This document shows, in pieces, positions 7,530 through 16,681 of a stretch of 64,000 nt of DNA. Origin of the DNA: Mucilaginibacter myungsuensis. Lineage in GTDB: Bacteria > Bacteroidota > Bacteroidia > Sphingobacteriales > Sphingobacteriaceae. The notes under the pieces were generated by a model that saw only the letters and a list, made by a program, of their open reading frames with translations, ran no database searches and was not told where the DNA came from. The position numbers and the translations under genes are program-made. The first letter of the stretch is position 1, and each line of letters starts with the position of its first letter. The stretch is from NCBI RefSeq assembly GCF_015222005.1, contig NZ_JADFFL010000005.1, positions 305,115 to 369,114 of the forward strand, read 5' to 3'.

Positions 7530-7707
7530 AGCTATCGGCGTTTAATTTCCGGGTGCAATGTTACGCAATTGTAACGAATTACAAAAGCTTTAGTATTAAA
7601 ATATCAACCTTGCTGTCTTAATAGCTGTTAAACACCAACTTAAAATTGAATATTCAGTCCATCGCTGTCTTTTTATCATAAATAAGCTATTACCGACGCC
7701 TATATCA

Positions 7708-7715
7708 TAAATTTG
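7708..7715 (+). promoter_or_regulatory. -7 promoter element, 5 bases before the phosphatase ATG
   Basis: TAAATTTG, a perfect TAnnTTTG match. With the usual start about 4-7 bases downstream, the transcript would begin at or just before the ATG at 7721, so a leaderless mRNA is inferred. Confidence 0.55.
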
Positions 7716-7720
7716 GCGGT

Positions 7721-8809
7721 ATGAAGATCCGCTTGCTGTTCCTTTTAAATTTACTCTCCATTGGTGCATACGCGCAAATGACGGATGGCCCGTACGTGTT
7801 CGTGCGTAATGGGCGGACTGTACAAAAGTCGCTCTCGATGAAAGATGGACGAGCGGTGGTTAATGCTGATAGCTTGGGTAAAGTATCAGAGATAGCGGTA
7901 GAAGTGTCCAGCCACCCGGAGTGGACTTTTAAAGTAAAATTAAGGTCTGCTTTGTCTATCGCTAAGCCTGTTTCGAAGGGGGCATCCAAAATGTTATTCT
8001 TGTCGGATATCGAGGGCGAATTCGCGGCCTTCCGTAGCATTTTGTTGGCCAACGGTGTGATAGACGAAAAATACCGTTGGACCTACGGCCAGGGCCAGCT
8101 GATCATTGCCGGCGACCTATTCGACCGCGGTAAAGAGGTTTTGCCTTACTTATGGCTGCTTTACAAACTGGAAGCAGAAGGAAATGTGCATGTAATATTA
8201 GGCAACCATGATATTATGAACCTGCAAGGCGACTTTCGTTATGTAGCTCCCGAATACAAAGCTAACGCTAAACTGATGGGCGAGAGCTATGCCGACCTAT
8301 TCGCGGCCAATACAGAATTGGGCCGTTGGTTAAGAACTAAGAACGTTATCGAAAAAGTAGGGGATGTGCTGGTGTTGCATGGCGGTGTCTCGCCTGCGGT
8401 CAATAAAATGGGTTGGTCTTTAAATCGGATCAATAATACCGCGCGGTCATTTTACACCACACCAATGAAGTCCTTACCCGATAGCTTGAAAGATCTGATG
8501 GGCGGTCAGGGTCTGTTCTGGTACCGTGGCTATTTTTCAGCACCAAAAACTACCATGGCCGCTGTGGATAGTACATTGCAGCTATTCAGTGCTAAAACTA
8601 TTTTGGTCGGGCATACTATTCTGGCTAAAAATATCGCGGTTTATTACCATGGCAAAGTGATCGGTGTTGATGTTAACCAACACGCCGGTAAGCACAATGC
8701 TGCGTTATTAGAGAATGGGCAATGGTTCTTACTCGACGATAAAGGAAGCAAACAGCCGTTGGTGTATCGCAAAGAGAACGACGAGGTAAAAGCGGGGGAC
8801 ATTAACTAA
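7721..8809 (+). CDS. Secreted PPP-type metallophosphoesterase
   Basis: 362 residues. Residues 1-18 form a signal peptide (MKIRLLFLLNLLSIGAYA), suggesting export to the periplasm. The catalytic core has the metal-binding motifs of the Ser/Thr protein phosphatase superfamily: SDIEGEF (95-101, with Ile-Glu where many members have xHG), GDLFDRG (131-137), LGNHD (160-164), HGGV and GHT. About 70 residues of beta-rich sequence precede the catalytic domain. The substrate is unknown. Its stop codon overlaps the ATG of the helicase gene (TAATG), so the two are translationally coupled. Confidence 0.88.
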   Translation: MKIRLLFLLNLLSIGAYAQMTDGPYVFVRNGRTVQKSLSMKDGRAVVNADSLGKVSEIAVEVSSHPEWTFKVKLRSALSIAKPVSKGASKMLFLSDIEGEFAAFRSILLANGVIDEKYRWTYGQGQLIIAGDLFDRGKEVLPYLWLLYKLEAEGNVHVILGNHDIMNLQGDFRYVAPEYKANAKLMGESYADLFAANTELGRWLRTKNVIEKVGDVLVLHGGVSPAVNKMGWSLNRINNTARSFYTTPMKSLPDSLKDLMGGQGLFWYRGYFSAPKTTMAAVDSTLQLFSAKTILVGHTILAKNIAVYYHGKVIGVDVNQHAGKHNAALLENGQWFLLDDKGSKQPLVYRKENDEVKAGDIN

Positions 8810-10743
8810 TGACCGAACTCGCACAGGCATTCATCGATACCACCAACACCCTCATTTTCCTGACCGGCAAAGCCGGAACGGGTAAGACCACCTTCTTACG
8901 CCATGTACGCCAAACCACTAAAAAGCGTATGGCCATTGTTGCACCAACGGGTGTGGCCGCTATTAACGCGGGTGGTATGACCATACATTCCTTGTTCCAG
9001 TTACCGTTCGGGCCATTGGTGCCGGGCAATAGTCCTGAGATACATTATAATCCCGAGAAACGCGACTTGCTGATTGGTTTAGAGTTATTGGTGATTGACG
9101 AGATCAGCATGGTGCGCCCTGATGTACTTGACCAATTAGATACCATCCTGAGGAATTTGCGCGGATCCAAATTCGCTTTTGGTGGAGTGCAATTATTGCT
9201 AATCGGCGATCTGGCGCAGTTGAGTCCTATTGTTCGGGACGAAGAATGGGCATTGCTTCGCCCCTATTACACCACGCCTTATTTCTTTAGCAGCCAAGTA
9301 TTGCAACGAACGCAATACGTACGCATAGAATTGGAGAAAGTTTACCGCCAAACCGACCCAGTTTTTGTGGATATATTGAACGCCATGCGCGAACAACGCA
9401 TGACCGAGGAGTTGCTAAGTATCCTGAATGCCCGCTACCAGCCCGACTTTTCACCAAGCGATGATGAACCGTACATAACCCTGACCACACACAACAAACT
9501 GGTGCAAGAATTGAACGCCAACCGCCTAAGCGAACTGGATGCAGAAGCGGTGGTTTATAACGCGCTTATCCGTGGTGAGTTCCCTACGGATGCCTACCCT
9601 ACCGATAGTAAACTGCAATTAAAGGTGGGCGCGCAAGTGATGTTCGTAAAAAATGACTCATCGGCCGAGAAGCGTTACTACAATGGCAAGATCGGCACAG
9701 TGACCCACCTGACATCAGATACGGTAACCGTGAGCACCGGCGATGGCCGCGAACTGGATGTGCAAGCTTTGGAGTGGACCAACCTGAAATACGAGTTGGC
9801 GGGCGACGATATCAGCGAGCAAAATGCCGGTAGTTTTGCACAGATCCCATTGAAACTGGCCTGGGCCATCACCATACATAAAAGCCAGGGCTTGACCTTC
9901 GACCGCGCCATTATTGATGTAAGCGGCTCCTTCGCACATGGGCAAGCTTACGTGGCGCTGAGCAGGTGCCGCTCGTTAGAAGGCTTGGTGTTGCGCAAAC
10001 CGGTAGCCGTACAGAATGTGATCGGCGACCCGGCCGTGCGTCGTTTTAACGAGCAAGCCAACAGCCACAACATCACCCTGCAAGCGGCGCAAAACCAATA
10101 CCGCTTATTTACACTGAGCGAACTATTCAATTTTAGTGGGCTGAAAATCCGTTTGCAAAAAATTGAGCATCTGTTAAAGATAGATGATACCATTTTTGCC
10201 GTAGCTGAAAAAATGCAGTTAGCCGGTTACTCTCCCGAGCGCATCCAAAAAGCAGCGGTCTATTTCCATCAACAACTGGAAGCGACCATAATCATTTTGC
10301 ACGGGCGACTTGGTGATCACGTAGGCAAGTCCAAGGAAATGGCCGGGCGGGCTGATGAATTGCTGCGCTGGCTTATGCAACGGATACAAGTACTGGAAAC
10401 CTTTACCCGTGAGCCGTTCAGCATTGATCTTTACCAGGATCTGATGCGTAAAAAGATCGCGCTGCCAAACTCATTTGTTAAAGCGCTGAACGCTAAACCT
10501 AACGAAGAATTGTTTGATCTGATGATGAACTGGCGCGAACGCACTGCGCAAACCGAGGGCATATTGGCCAACATGCTGTTCACCGAGCAAACACTTGCCG
10601 CCATAGCTGCCAAATTACCGGCCACCTTGAAAGCATTGAGCGGTATTAAAGGTGTCGGTACCGAAAAGGTAAACCGTTACGGTGCAAGCATTTTGGGGAT
10701 GATCCGGACCTATCAGGGTGATGATCAGGCCAGCTTGTTCTGA
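8809..10743 (+). CDS. Pif1/RecD-like ATP-dependent DNA helicase with C-terminal HRDC-like region
   Basis: 644 residues. Superfamily 1B helicase core: Walker A GKAGTGKTT (20-28), motif Ia VAPTGVAAINAGGMTIHSLF, Walker B VIDEISMV (95-102), GDLAQLSPI motif III, and the UvrD-C-like end AWAITIHKSQGLTFDRAIID followed by QAYVALSRCRSLEGLVL. The last 100 residues, with LYQDLMRKKIALPNSF and LSGIKGVGTEKVNRYG, resemble an HRDC or helix-hairpin-helix DNA-binding region. It probably unwinds DNA in replication or repair. The start overlaps the stop of the upstream phosphatase gene. Confidence 0.93.
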   Translation: MTELAQAFIDTTNTLIFLTGKAGTGKTTFLRHVRQTTKKRMAIVAPTGVAAINAGGMTIHSLFQLPFGPLVPGNSPEIHYNPEKRDLLIGLELLVIDEISMVRPDVLDQLDTILRNLRGSKFAFGGVQLLLIGDLAQLSPIVRDEEWALLRPYYTTPYFFSSQVLQRTQYVRIELEKVYRQTDPVFVDILNAMREQRMTEELLSILNARYQPDFSPSDDEPYITLTTHNKLVQELNANRLSELDAEAVVYNALIRGEFPTDAYPTDSKLQLKVGAQVMFVKNDSSAEKRYYNGKIGTVTHLTSDTVTVSTGDGRELDVQALEWTNLKYELAGDDISEQNAGSFAQIPLKLAWAITIHKSQGLTFDRAIIDVSGSFAHGQAYVALSRCRSLEGLVLRKPVAVQNVIGDPAVRRFNEQANSHNITLQAAQNQYRLFTLSELFNFSGLKIRLQKIEHLLKIDDTIFAVAEKMQLAGYSPERIQKAAVYFHQQLEATIIILHGRLGDHVGKSKEMAGRADELLRWLMQRIQVLETFTREPFSIDLYQDLMRKKIALPNSFVKALNAKPNEELFDLMMNWRERTAQTEGILANMLFTEQTLAAIAAKLPATLKALSGIKGVGTEKVNRYGASILGMIRTYQGDDQASLF

Positions 10744-10744
10744 T

Positions 10745-10948
10745 CTATACTGCAGCAGCTACCACAGCCGCTATTAACGGGGTTACCATATTCATTTTAT
10801 TACCGAGCGAGTTCACCCAAACGCCATCTTTTTCTAAAAAAGTATAGGGGGTTTGATACATGGATATGCTTAGTTCGCCCGGTTTTTTATCGGTCACGGT
10901 AAAATAATAGATACGGTTCTCGTGGTGCGCTTCTAATCTGTCTGCCAT
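10745..10948 (-). CDS. Small conserved-looking hypothetical protein
   Basis: 67 residues, no recognised domain. The first 50 residues look like a small beta-sheet protein (RIYYFTVTDKKPGELSISMYQTPYTFLEKDGVWVNS). The C-terminus NMVTPLIAAVVAAAV is hydrophobic and could be a membrane anchor or core helix. The stop lies directly against the stop of the helicase gene (convergent). A perfect -7 element on the minus strand (TAGCTTTG, 10960-10953) ends 4 bases before the ATG, which supports a real, possibly leaderless, gene. Confidence 0.75.
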   Translation of the reverse strand: MADRLEAHHENRIYYFTVTDKKPGELSISMYQTPYTFLEKDGVWVNSLGNKMNMVTPLIAAVVAAAV

Positions 10949-10952
10949 GGTG

Positions 10953-10960
10953 CAAAGCTA
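10953..10960 (-). promoter_or_regulatory. -7 promoter element of the 67-residue gene
   Basis: TAGCTTTG on the minus strand, 4 bases before the ATG at 10948; matches TAnnTTTG exactly. Confidence 0.55.
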
Positions 10961-11093
10961 AAAAATGGATCGGGATGTGTGGTCGCTTTCTAATTTTTTG
11001 TCTAACCGAAAGCGTTATTCAAGTCACTTTCTCCACGCTATCGATAAGTATTTTAAAGATCTTTTATAGCTTAGGGTCCTACTTACAAACCTT

Positions 11094-12872
11094 ATGAGCA
11101 GACCTTATTTATCTATCACAGTATCAATAACCCTACTTCTATTAGCCACATTTCCATCGACCGGTTTCTCGCAACTGAGGCCCTATGGCAAGGCCATTAT
11201 TGCCGATGCCCAAAAGCTGATCAAAAAATATCATGCCAGTGCACCTAAAGCTAACAACGTGGTCAAAGTGGTGTACTTTCATGGGCGGGATCAGGATCCA
11301 TTGCCCAACTGGGAGGAACGCCTTGACCGCACGCTGACCGCCGTGAACGACTTTTTTGTAGAAGAGTTTAAACAAGCGGGTATGAAAACCGACGGTGTAA
11401 ATTTTGAAAAGGTCGGCAAAAAATACGTGATCACGGTGATCAGGGGCGACCTTGACGCTAAGAATTACGACGGTAATTCAGGTGCGGCAATGCAAGCCGA
11501 GATAGGCAAGAAAGCCAATGGCAAGATAAACTTCGACACCGACCATGTGGTAGTGTTAGCCGGACTAAGCTACCAACGGGACGATGGTGTGCATATCCTC
11601 CACTCGCCCTACTGGGGCATAGGATCATCAGAGCGCGGGATATGTTTTGTTGCAGATAATGAAATGCTTGATGCCAAATACCTGACCGATAAAACCACCC
11701 GCATGCGTTTTATGGAAGCCAATGTAAAAGACTGCCTGGTGGCCGAGTTCAACAGCTGGTTTATTGGTGGCATAGCGCACGAAATGGGTCACATGTTAGG
11801 TCTCCCACACGATTTTGGTAACCCGGCCGAGCTAACACCATCAACCATTTCACTCATGGGCCAGTTCGGCAGTCGCCATTTTAACGACTATCTTTGGGAT
11901 GGCAGCCAAACGGCCCACATATCGGCAGCAGGTTTGCTGCAGTTGGCAAGTCACCCGGTATTTACAAAGTCGCGTAAGGACATCAATACCCACACACCAC
12001 TTAATGTGAGTGATATGCAGCTGCATAACCGGGATAGCAGCATACAGTTAAAGACCACCGTAAGCGGTGGTGTGTTGCCCTACGGGCTTTCTGTATTGAT
12101 GCATCCCACCACGCTGCACGAATATTTTAATGAAAGTTCTATCTACCGTATCTCCGCAGCCGGCGCTATCGACATCACGCTTAACAAAAAGCCGGTAGGT
12201 ACTTACCGGATGGCTTTCATTTTCATGTTCCCTAACGGAACGCTGGAAGTTGCGCATAAACTACTGAGAATTGCTGCTGATGGCGCCGAACTGATAGACA
12301 TCCCAGGAGCAAGCCCTTTAGATATCAAAGACTTTTATTCCCGCCTGTCGAAAAAAGAACCAACGGCTCCGATCAAACAAAAGCTTAACATTATTGAGGG
12401 GATATTAAAAGCCGATCCGCCTGCCGACCCCGAAACTATTGCAGGAAATAGCCTGTACCTGTCCGACGCCAAATGGGAAGAGGGCAAAGTGGGCTGGGCC
12501 GATCCTGCCCGTAACTACTATTCTACCGAGGCGGAATACACTTTCTTTTTAGAGAATCAGGACAAATTGTTCAGCAAGGGCTTAATGGCACATTCGCCAT
12601 CGTCATATGTATTCCGTTTAAATTATAAGTGGAAACAATTCTCGGGCATTGTGGGTCTGCGGGATCAGGCGCATCAACAAGGCTCGGCCAGGTTTACGGT
12701 GATCGGCGATGGGCGGGTGCTTTACACCTCGCCAAATTTAAGGGTGGGTCAGCGTGCCTATTTTAATATCGACATTCATAATATCAACTTTCTGCAGTTG
12801 AAAACAGAAGGTACCGAAGGCCATAGCTACAACTCGTGGGCAAGCTGGTTCGATCCGCTGATCTCGCGGTGA
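11094..12872 (+). CDS. Secreted metzincin-type metalloprotease with C-terminal NPCBM-like domain
   Basis: 592 residues with an N-terminal signal peptide (about 1-27, ending GFSQ). The zinc-binding motif HEMGHMLGLPHD (His229, Glu230, His233, His239) and a downstream SLMG Met-turn define a metzincin. A middle beta-rich region (about 300-420) is followed by a C-terminal domain from about 445 (LYLSDAKWEEGKVGWADP ... KGLMAHSPSSYVFRLNYKW) that matches the NPCBM/NEW2 carbohydrate-associated galactose-binding-like fold. It is probably exported and acts on extracellular glycoprotein or matrix; the substrate is unknown. Confidence 0.88.
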   Translation: MSRPYLSITVSITLLLLATFPSTGFSQLRPYGKAIIADAQKLIKKYHASAPKANNVVKVVYFHGRDQDPLPNWEERLDRTLTAVNDFFVEEFKQAGMKTDGVNFEKVGKKYVITVIRGDLDAKNYDGNSGAAMQAEIGKKANGKINFDTDHVVVLAGLSYQRDDGVHILHSPYWGIGSSERGICFVADNEMLDAKYLTDKTTRMRFMEANVKDCLVAEFNSWFIGGIAHEMGHMLGLPHDFGNPAELTPSTISLMGQFGSRHFNDYLWDGSQTAHISAAGLLQLASHPVFTKSRKDINTHTPLNVSDMQLHNRDSSIQLKTTVSGGVLPYGLSVLMHPTTLHEYFNESSIYRISAAGAIDITLNKKPVGTYRMAFIFMFPNGTLEVAHKLLRIAADGAELIDIPGASPLDIKDFYSRLSKKEPTAPIKQKLNIIEGILKADPPADPETIAGNSLYLSDAKWEEGKVGWADPARNYYSTEAEYTFFLENQDKLFSKGLMAHSPSSYVFRLNYKWKQFSGIVGLRDQAHQQGSARFTVIGDGRVLYTSPNLRVGQRAYFNIDIHNINFLQLKTEGTEGHSYNSWASWFDPLISR

Positions 12873-12898
12873 TAGAAAATGGTTGAACGAGCCGGGAC

Positions 12899-13348
12899 CT
12901 AAGCTACTCCCAATATCCCTTCGGCCAATTCCCGTTCCTTCTCTATCATACTGGCAATGCTGGTACGGGATAGGATCTGCAGGTCGGCAGCGCGTATCTC
13001 CGTATAAAGGTCACGGATGGCGCAGGTCTCTTCTATCGGGCATTCGTCACAGCGGCGGTAGTGATAGGCGCTGGCGCAGGTTACCTGGGCTATTGGGCCG
13101 TCCATCAGCCGAACGATGTCTACCAGAAAGATCTTATCAAGAGGCCGTATCAAATGGTAACCGCCTTGTAAACCTTTACGGTTATAAATGAACTCTGCAT
13201 TCTTTAAGTCGGATAGGATAGATTCCAACGACTTTTTGGGGATGCGTTCGGAGTCGGCAATATAGGAGGCCGATATCATTATGCCCTGCTCCTGCTTGCC
13301 CAGCAAGATGAGTGTTTTGATGGCGTATTTAGCTTTTCGTGATAGCAT
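12899..13348 (-). CDS. Rrf2-family transcriptional regulator with four cysteines
   Basis: 149 residues: an N-terminal winged helix (KAKYAIKTLILLG, IADSERIPKKSLESILSDLKNAEFI, GLQGGYHL) followed by a cysteine cluster Cys91, Cys100, Cys103, Cys109 (TCASAYHYRRCDECPIEETC). Rrf2 proteins such as IscR, NsrR and RsrR use such cysteines to bind an iron-sulfur cluster and sense redox or iron status; the same is inferred here. It sits 35 bases downstream of the minus-strand antiporter gene and is probably cotranscribed with it. The palindrome at 14748-14764 is a candidate target. Confidence 0.9.
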   Translation of the reverse strand: MLSRKAKYAIKTLILLGKQEQGIMISASYIADSERIPKKSLESILSDLKNAEFIYNRKGLQGGYHLIRPLDKIFLVDIVRLMDGPIAQVTCASAYHYRRCDECPIEETCAIRDLYTEIRAADLQILSRTSIASMIEKERELAEGILGVA

Positions 13349-13383
13349 AGAAATTTGTTAGAGAGTTGACCGCACTGTAATAA

Positions 13384-14664
13384 TTAAGCGGCGGTCCCGA
13401 GCGTAGCGGTGGTTGTAGTGATATTTTTCTTCTGCTCCTTTAAAAAATAGTATTTCATGATCGGTCCGGATATGATCATGGTGACCACCGTCATCACTAC
13501 CAAACCTTCAAAAACAGGTTCATTAATGATCTTGGCTTGCAGGGCGATCAGTCCCAGCACGATCTCTTGCGATCCGCGGGCGTTCATCCCAAAGGCAACG
13601 GCGATAGATTCATTCTTGCTCATGCCGCTCATCGCACCACCGATCATTGCCCCCGCCAACTTAGCCAGGCAAGCCACCACCAGGATGAGCAGCACGATCT
13701 CTAAATTAAAATTGGCAATAAAATTTAAGCGCAAACCTACCGAGGCGAAGAACAACGGAGCCAGCACATTGATGGTAAACTGGTGCAGGATATCTTTATG
13801 CTTAGCCGTAAAATACTCAGAATCGCTCACGGCCACGCCGACCAGAAACGCCCCAAAAATACCACGCACACCCAGATACTCCGTCAGCACTGCGCCGACG
13901 AAGCACAAGCAAACCGCTACCGTAAATACTTTGCCGATATTACCATTCTTACCCGCGAAAGCAAGCAAGCGGTGAATGATCCACCGGCCGCCTGTAAGCA
14001 TAAATGCAGCGAACAAGATCACCTGCAACACGGACCAGAACGAAGCCTCCTCGGCATCCGAGCTGATCATTTTAATGATGATGGAGAACAATATCCATCC
14101 CAAAAAATCATCGACCATGGCCGCCGTTAATACGATGTTACCAATGCGGGTCTTCAGGATATCCACGTCGATCAATATTTTGGTGATCACAGATAGCGCG
14201 GTGATGGATAGCGCCGTCCCGAAGAACAGCGAAGTAACGAAACGGTTAGCCCCCGCATCGGCAAAATGACTTTGATACAATAACCATACGCAAGCAAAAC
14301 CGATGGCGAAGGGAAACAAGATCCCTGTAAGACTGATAGCCAGGGCCTGCTTACCATTATCACGGATCTGTTTCAGATCAACCTCGAACCCGGCAATGAA
14401 CATCAGCAGGATGATACCGATATTGGCAATACCATCAAACGCCCCATAAGCCTTAGGTGATGCCAGGAACAACCCGTGGAACAGATCCGGAAAGTAATAG
14501 CCCAGCAACGTCGGGCCGATCAGGATACCGGCAAATATCTCGCCGGTAATGGCGGGTAATTTATAACGTCGGCAAAGCTCGCCTAACAACCGCGCCGGTA
14601 TCAGGATGGCGATCAGGATCAGCAAAAAGTGGATTATCTCCGACGAGTTAAGTTTAGATACCAT
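13384..14664 (-). CDS. CPA2-type cation:proton antiporter
   Basis: 426 residues from the ATG at 14664. The GTG further upstream at 14733 overlaps the -7 promoter element and is rejected. About 12 hydrophobic membrane segments; typical family sequences include RRYKLPAITGEIFAGILIGPTLLGYYFPD, FIAGFEVDLKQIRDN, TALSITALSVITKIL and FGMNARGSQEIVLG. This is the Na+/H+ exchanger domain without TrkA-N regulatory domains, so it acts alone in the inner membrane as a K+ or Na+/H+ antiporter. It is transcribed with the Rrf2 gene and divergent from a CPA1 antiporter. Confidence 0.9.
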   Translation of the reverse strand: MVSKLNSSEIIHFLLILIAILIPARLLGELCRRYKLPAITGEIFAGILIGPTLLGYYFPDLFHGLFLASPKAYGAFDGIANIGIILLMFIAGFEVDLKQIRDNGKQALAISLTGILFPFAIGFACVWLLYQSHFADAGANRFVTSLFFGTALSITALSVITKILIDVDILKTRIGNIVLTAAMVDDFLGWILFSIIIKMISSDAEEASFWSVLQVILFAAFMLTGGRWIIHRLLAFAGKNGNIGKVFTVAVCLCFVGAVLTEYLGVRGIFGAFLVGVAVSDSEYFTAKHKDILHQFTINVLAPLFFASVGLRLNFIANFNLEIVLLILVVACLAKLAGAMIGGAMSGMSKNESIAVAFGMNARGSQEIVLGLIALQAKIINEPVFEGLVVMTVVTMIISGPIMKYYFLKEQKKNITTTTATLGTAA

Positions 14665-14732
14665 GGTATTTTTAACGTAGTAAAGGTGTCGAAGCCGCGA
14701 GTAATTACCTATCCCGACGACTGGCCGATGCA

Positions 14733-14764
14733 CAAATATATATTTTATCTACTAATTTAGTAGA
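14733..14764. promoter_or_regulatory. Antiporter promoter with perfect 17-bp palindrome
   Basis: On the minus strand TATATTTG (14740-14733) is a perfect -7 element for the CPA2 antiporter. Eight bases upstream of it lies TCTACTAA (14748-14755), one T, TTAGTAGA (14757-14764): perfect 8-bp arms with a single central base. Its position between the -33 and -7 regions suits a repressor. The cotranscribed Rrf2 protein is the obvious candidate, by inference. Confidence 0.6.
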
Positions 14765-14839
14765 CATTATAGTTTAATGGTGGAAATTTAATTATTACCG
14801 GCATCTGTCATTATGATGAGTTAACTTAGCCTGCAACCC

Positions 14840-16096
14840 ATGGAAAATTACACGCTGATATTAGTGATCATGGCCCTAATGATCGGGGTATCCGGCCTGG
14901 CAGGCAAGATCAAGATCCCCGTGCCCGTGCTGCTATTGGTAGCCGGTATTGGCATTGGTTTTATGCCGGCCATGCCCGATATGGAGCTGGATCCCGACAT
15001 CATTATGCTGATCTTTTTGCCTCCCCTGCTTTATGATGCCGCTTTTAATATCTCGTTTAAGGAGTTCCGCACGCATATCAATACTATCGGCACCCTGGCT
15101 TTTGGTCTGGTGTTTATGACAACGGCCGGCATAGCCGTTATTGCGCATTATCTTATACCGGGGATGACCTGGCCACTATCGTTTGTGTTAGGCGCGATAC
15201 TGTCCGCTACCGACGCGGTGGCCGCTATGGGCATTACCAAAGGCTTGGGCCTGCCGCATAATACGATCACAATTTTAGAAGGCGAAAGCCTGGTGAACGA
15301 CGCGTCGGCACTGGTGGCTTACCGCTTTGCCGTAGCGGCAGTGACGGGTGTGGCATTCGTATTTTGGAAAGCCACCGGCGATTTCCTCATTGTGCTGGGC
15401 GGCGGTTTCCTCGTCGGTTTTGTGATGGCTAAGTTGCTGTCCTATGCGCTCAGGTTTTTTAAGACAGACCATATGGTCATCATTAGCTTAATGCTGCTGA
15501 TGCCGTTTGTAACCTACTTAGTGGCTGAGCATTTCCATGTGTCGGGCGTGATAGCCGCGGTGGTTCTCGGACTGGGCATGTCGCGCCTGAGCCGCGAAAA
15601 ATTCCCCGACGCGATCAAGACCCGCTCCCGCAACTTTTGGGATGTGATCATCTTCCTACTCAACGGGTTGATCTTCCTGCTCATTGGTCTGCAATATCCG
15701 CTGGTACTCAAAAAGATCCCGGCCGATAAAGAATTGCTCTACCTTGGTTACGCGGCCATTATCACCGTGGCGGCCCTTGGCATCCGCATGGTGAGGGTGT
15801 ATCTGCAGCAGATCAACCTGCAAAAGGCATTTCAGGGTGACAACAAACGCAAGATCAGTGAGGAAGCACTGTTCGATTCGCGCACCAGTTTCATCATCAG
15901 TTGGTCGGGCATGCGGGGTATCGTATCGCTGGCTATAGCCTTCGGTCTGCCCGTTAACTTAGAGAACGGCCAACCCTTCCCTCTCCGTAACGAGATCATC
16001 TTTATCACCATCGCCGTTGTGCTGCTGTCCCTCTTAGGTCAGGGATTGACCTTGCCATGGATCGTGCGCAAATTAAGCAAAGAGCAAAAAGCTTAA
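14840..16096 (+). CDS. CPA1-type sodium:proton antiporter
   Basis: 418 residues, about 12 membrane segments. CPA1/NhaP family motifs: MLIFLPPLLYDAAFN near residue 57, GAILSATDAVAAMGITKGLGLP (the TD-VA motif that carries the transport Asp), LEGESLVNDASALVAY, and SWSGMRGIVSLAIA near residue 355. It exchanges Na+ (or K+) for H+ across the inner membrane. It is divergent from a CPA2 antiporter, so two unrelated antiporters share one 175-base control region. A weak -7 match (TAACTTAG, 14822-14829) precedes the ATG. Confidence 0.92.
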   Translation: MENYTLILVIMALMIGVSGLAGKIKIPVPVLLLVAGIGIGFMPAMPDMELDPDIIMLIFLPPLLYDAAFNISFKEFRTHINTIGTLAFGLVFMTTAGIAVIAHYLIPGMTWPLSFVLGAILSATDAVAAMGITKGLGLPHNTITILEGESLVNDASALVAYRFAVAAVTGVAFVFWKATGDFLIVLGGGFLVGFVMAKLLSYALRFFKTDHMVIISLMLLMPFVTYLVAEHFHVSGVIAAVVLGLGMSRLSREKFPDAIKTRSRNFWDVIIFLLNGLIFLLIGLQYPLVLKKIPADKELLYLGYAAIITVAALGIRMVRVYLQQINLQKAFQGDNKRKISEEALFDSRTSFIISWSGMRGIVSLAIAFGLPVNLENGQPFPLRNEIIFITIAVVLLSLLGQGLTLPWIVRKLSKEQKA

Positions 16097-16158
16097 CCGT
16101 ATAGGTGTATACGGGGCGTGTGTGTATGGGTGTATACACTTTGTATATCAAGGAGTTG
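16097..16158 (+). other. Two small hairpins after the CPA1 antiporter
   Basis: CCGTATA (16097-16103) and TATACGG (16108-16114) form a 7-bp stem directly at the stop codon. About 20 bases later GTGTAT and ATACAC form another. Neither has a clear T-run, so they are only possible terminators for the plus-strand gene. Confidence 0.4.
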
Positions 16159-16212
16159 TGTTTTGACGAATTTGTAAGTAATTGTATATAAACACATTAA
16201 ACAAAACGAATT

Positions 16213-16569
16213 TCAATCTCGCATGATCAAGGTATCCAAAAGCGAACTTCGATATTTCACCACGCTATCTATATTTCTCAACGTGCCTGAACTATCATTA
16301 AAATGACCACCGTATTTTTGGTAGATATCCATTATCTGTCGGGCTACTTGTTCGTCCTTTTTAACCAAATATTTCTTGCATAGGCATAGCGCTAACTTAT
16401 TGTGCGCCGTACGGACCAGATCGTCGTCTAAACCATCGTTCTCTAAAATATATTCCACCTTACATCCTTTGAAAGAAAGTGCTTCAGTTGTTTTCGGCCA
16501 GATCCAGTAAATGAGTGAGGCGATCAGTATTACACTGATGAGGACTGCAGTTGTCTTTAGTTCTTCCAT
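16213..16569 (-). CDS. Membrane-anchored hypothetical protein
   Basis: 118 residues from the ATG at 16569; an upstream TTG at 16611 would add 14 residues. The first 32 residues contain one membrane segment (TAVLISVILIASLIYWIWP). The remainder is a soluble, mostly helical region with KLALCLCKKYLVKKDEQVARQIMDIYQKYGG. No family is recognised. It is convergent with the CPA1 antiporter and separated from proline dehydrogenase by a strong terminator, so it is probably expressed alone. Confidence 0.65.
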   Translation of the reverse strand: MEELKTTAVLISVILIASLIYWIWPKTTEALSFKGCKVEYILENDGLDDDLVRTAHNKLALCLCKKYLVKKDEQVARQIMDIYQKYGGHFNDSSGTLRNIDSVVKYRSSLLDTLIMRD

Positions 16570-16627
16570 GCTGTTTAATGTTGATACCTCATTGAAAAAG
16601 AAAGTAACCAATTGCTAATAAACAAAA

Positions 16628-16658
16628 AAGCCGTCATTCAGCTTTAGAATGACGGCTT
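16628..16658 (-). terminator. Rho-independent terminator of the proline dehydrogenase gene
   Basis: Perfect 11-bp arms AAGCCGTCATT (16628-16638) and AATGACGGCTT (16648-16658). On the minus strand the hairpin is followed by TTTTGTTTATT. It begins 24 bases after the proline dehydrogenase stop. Confidence 0.85.
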
Positions 16659-16681
16659 CTATATATTGCAAATTACTTGTG

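Noticed and set aside
12883..13191. 102-codon plus-strand frame opposite the Rrf2 gene
   Set aside because: Antisense to a clear Rrf2 regulator and rich in Arg, Gly and Ser, typical of a shadow frame.
13457..13975. 172-codon open frame on the plus strand opposite the CPA2 antiporter
   Set aside because: It is antisense to an intact membrane transporter gene, low in structure, and has no recognisable domain.
14665..14733. Alternative GTG start for the CPA2 antiporter at 14733
   Set aside because: The codon lies within the TATATTTG promoter element, and the first ATG at 14664 gives the usual N-terminus.
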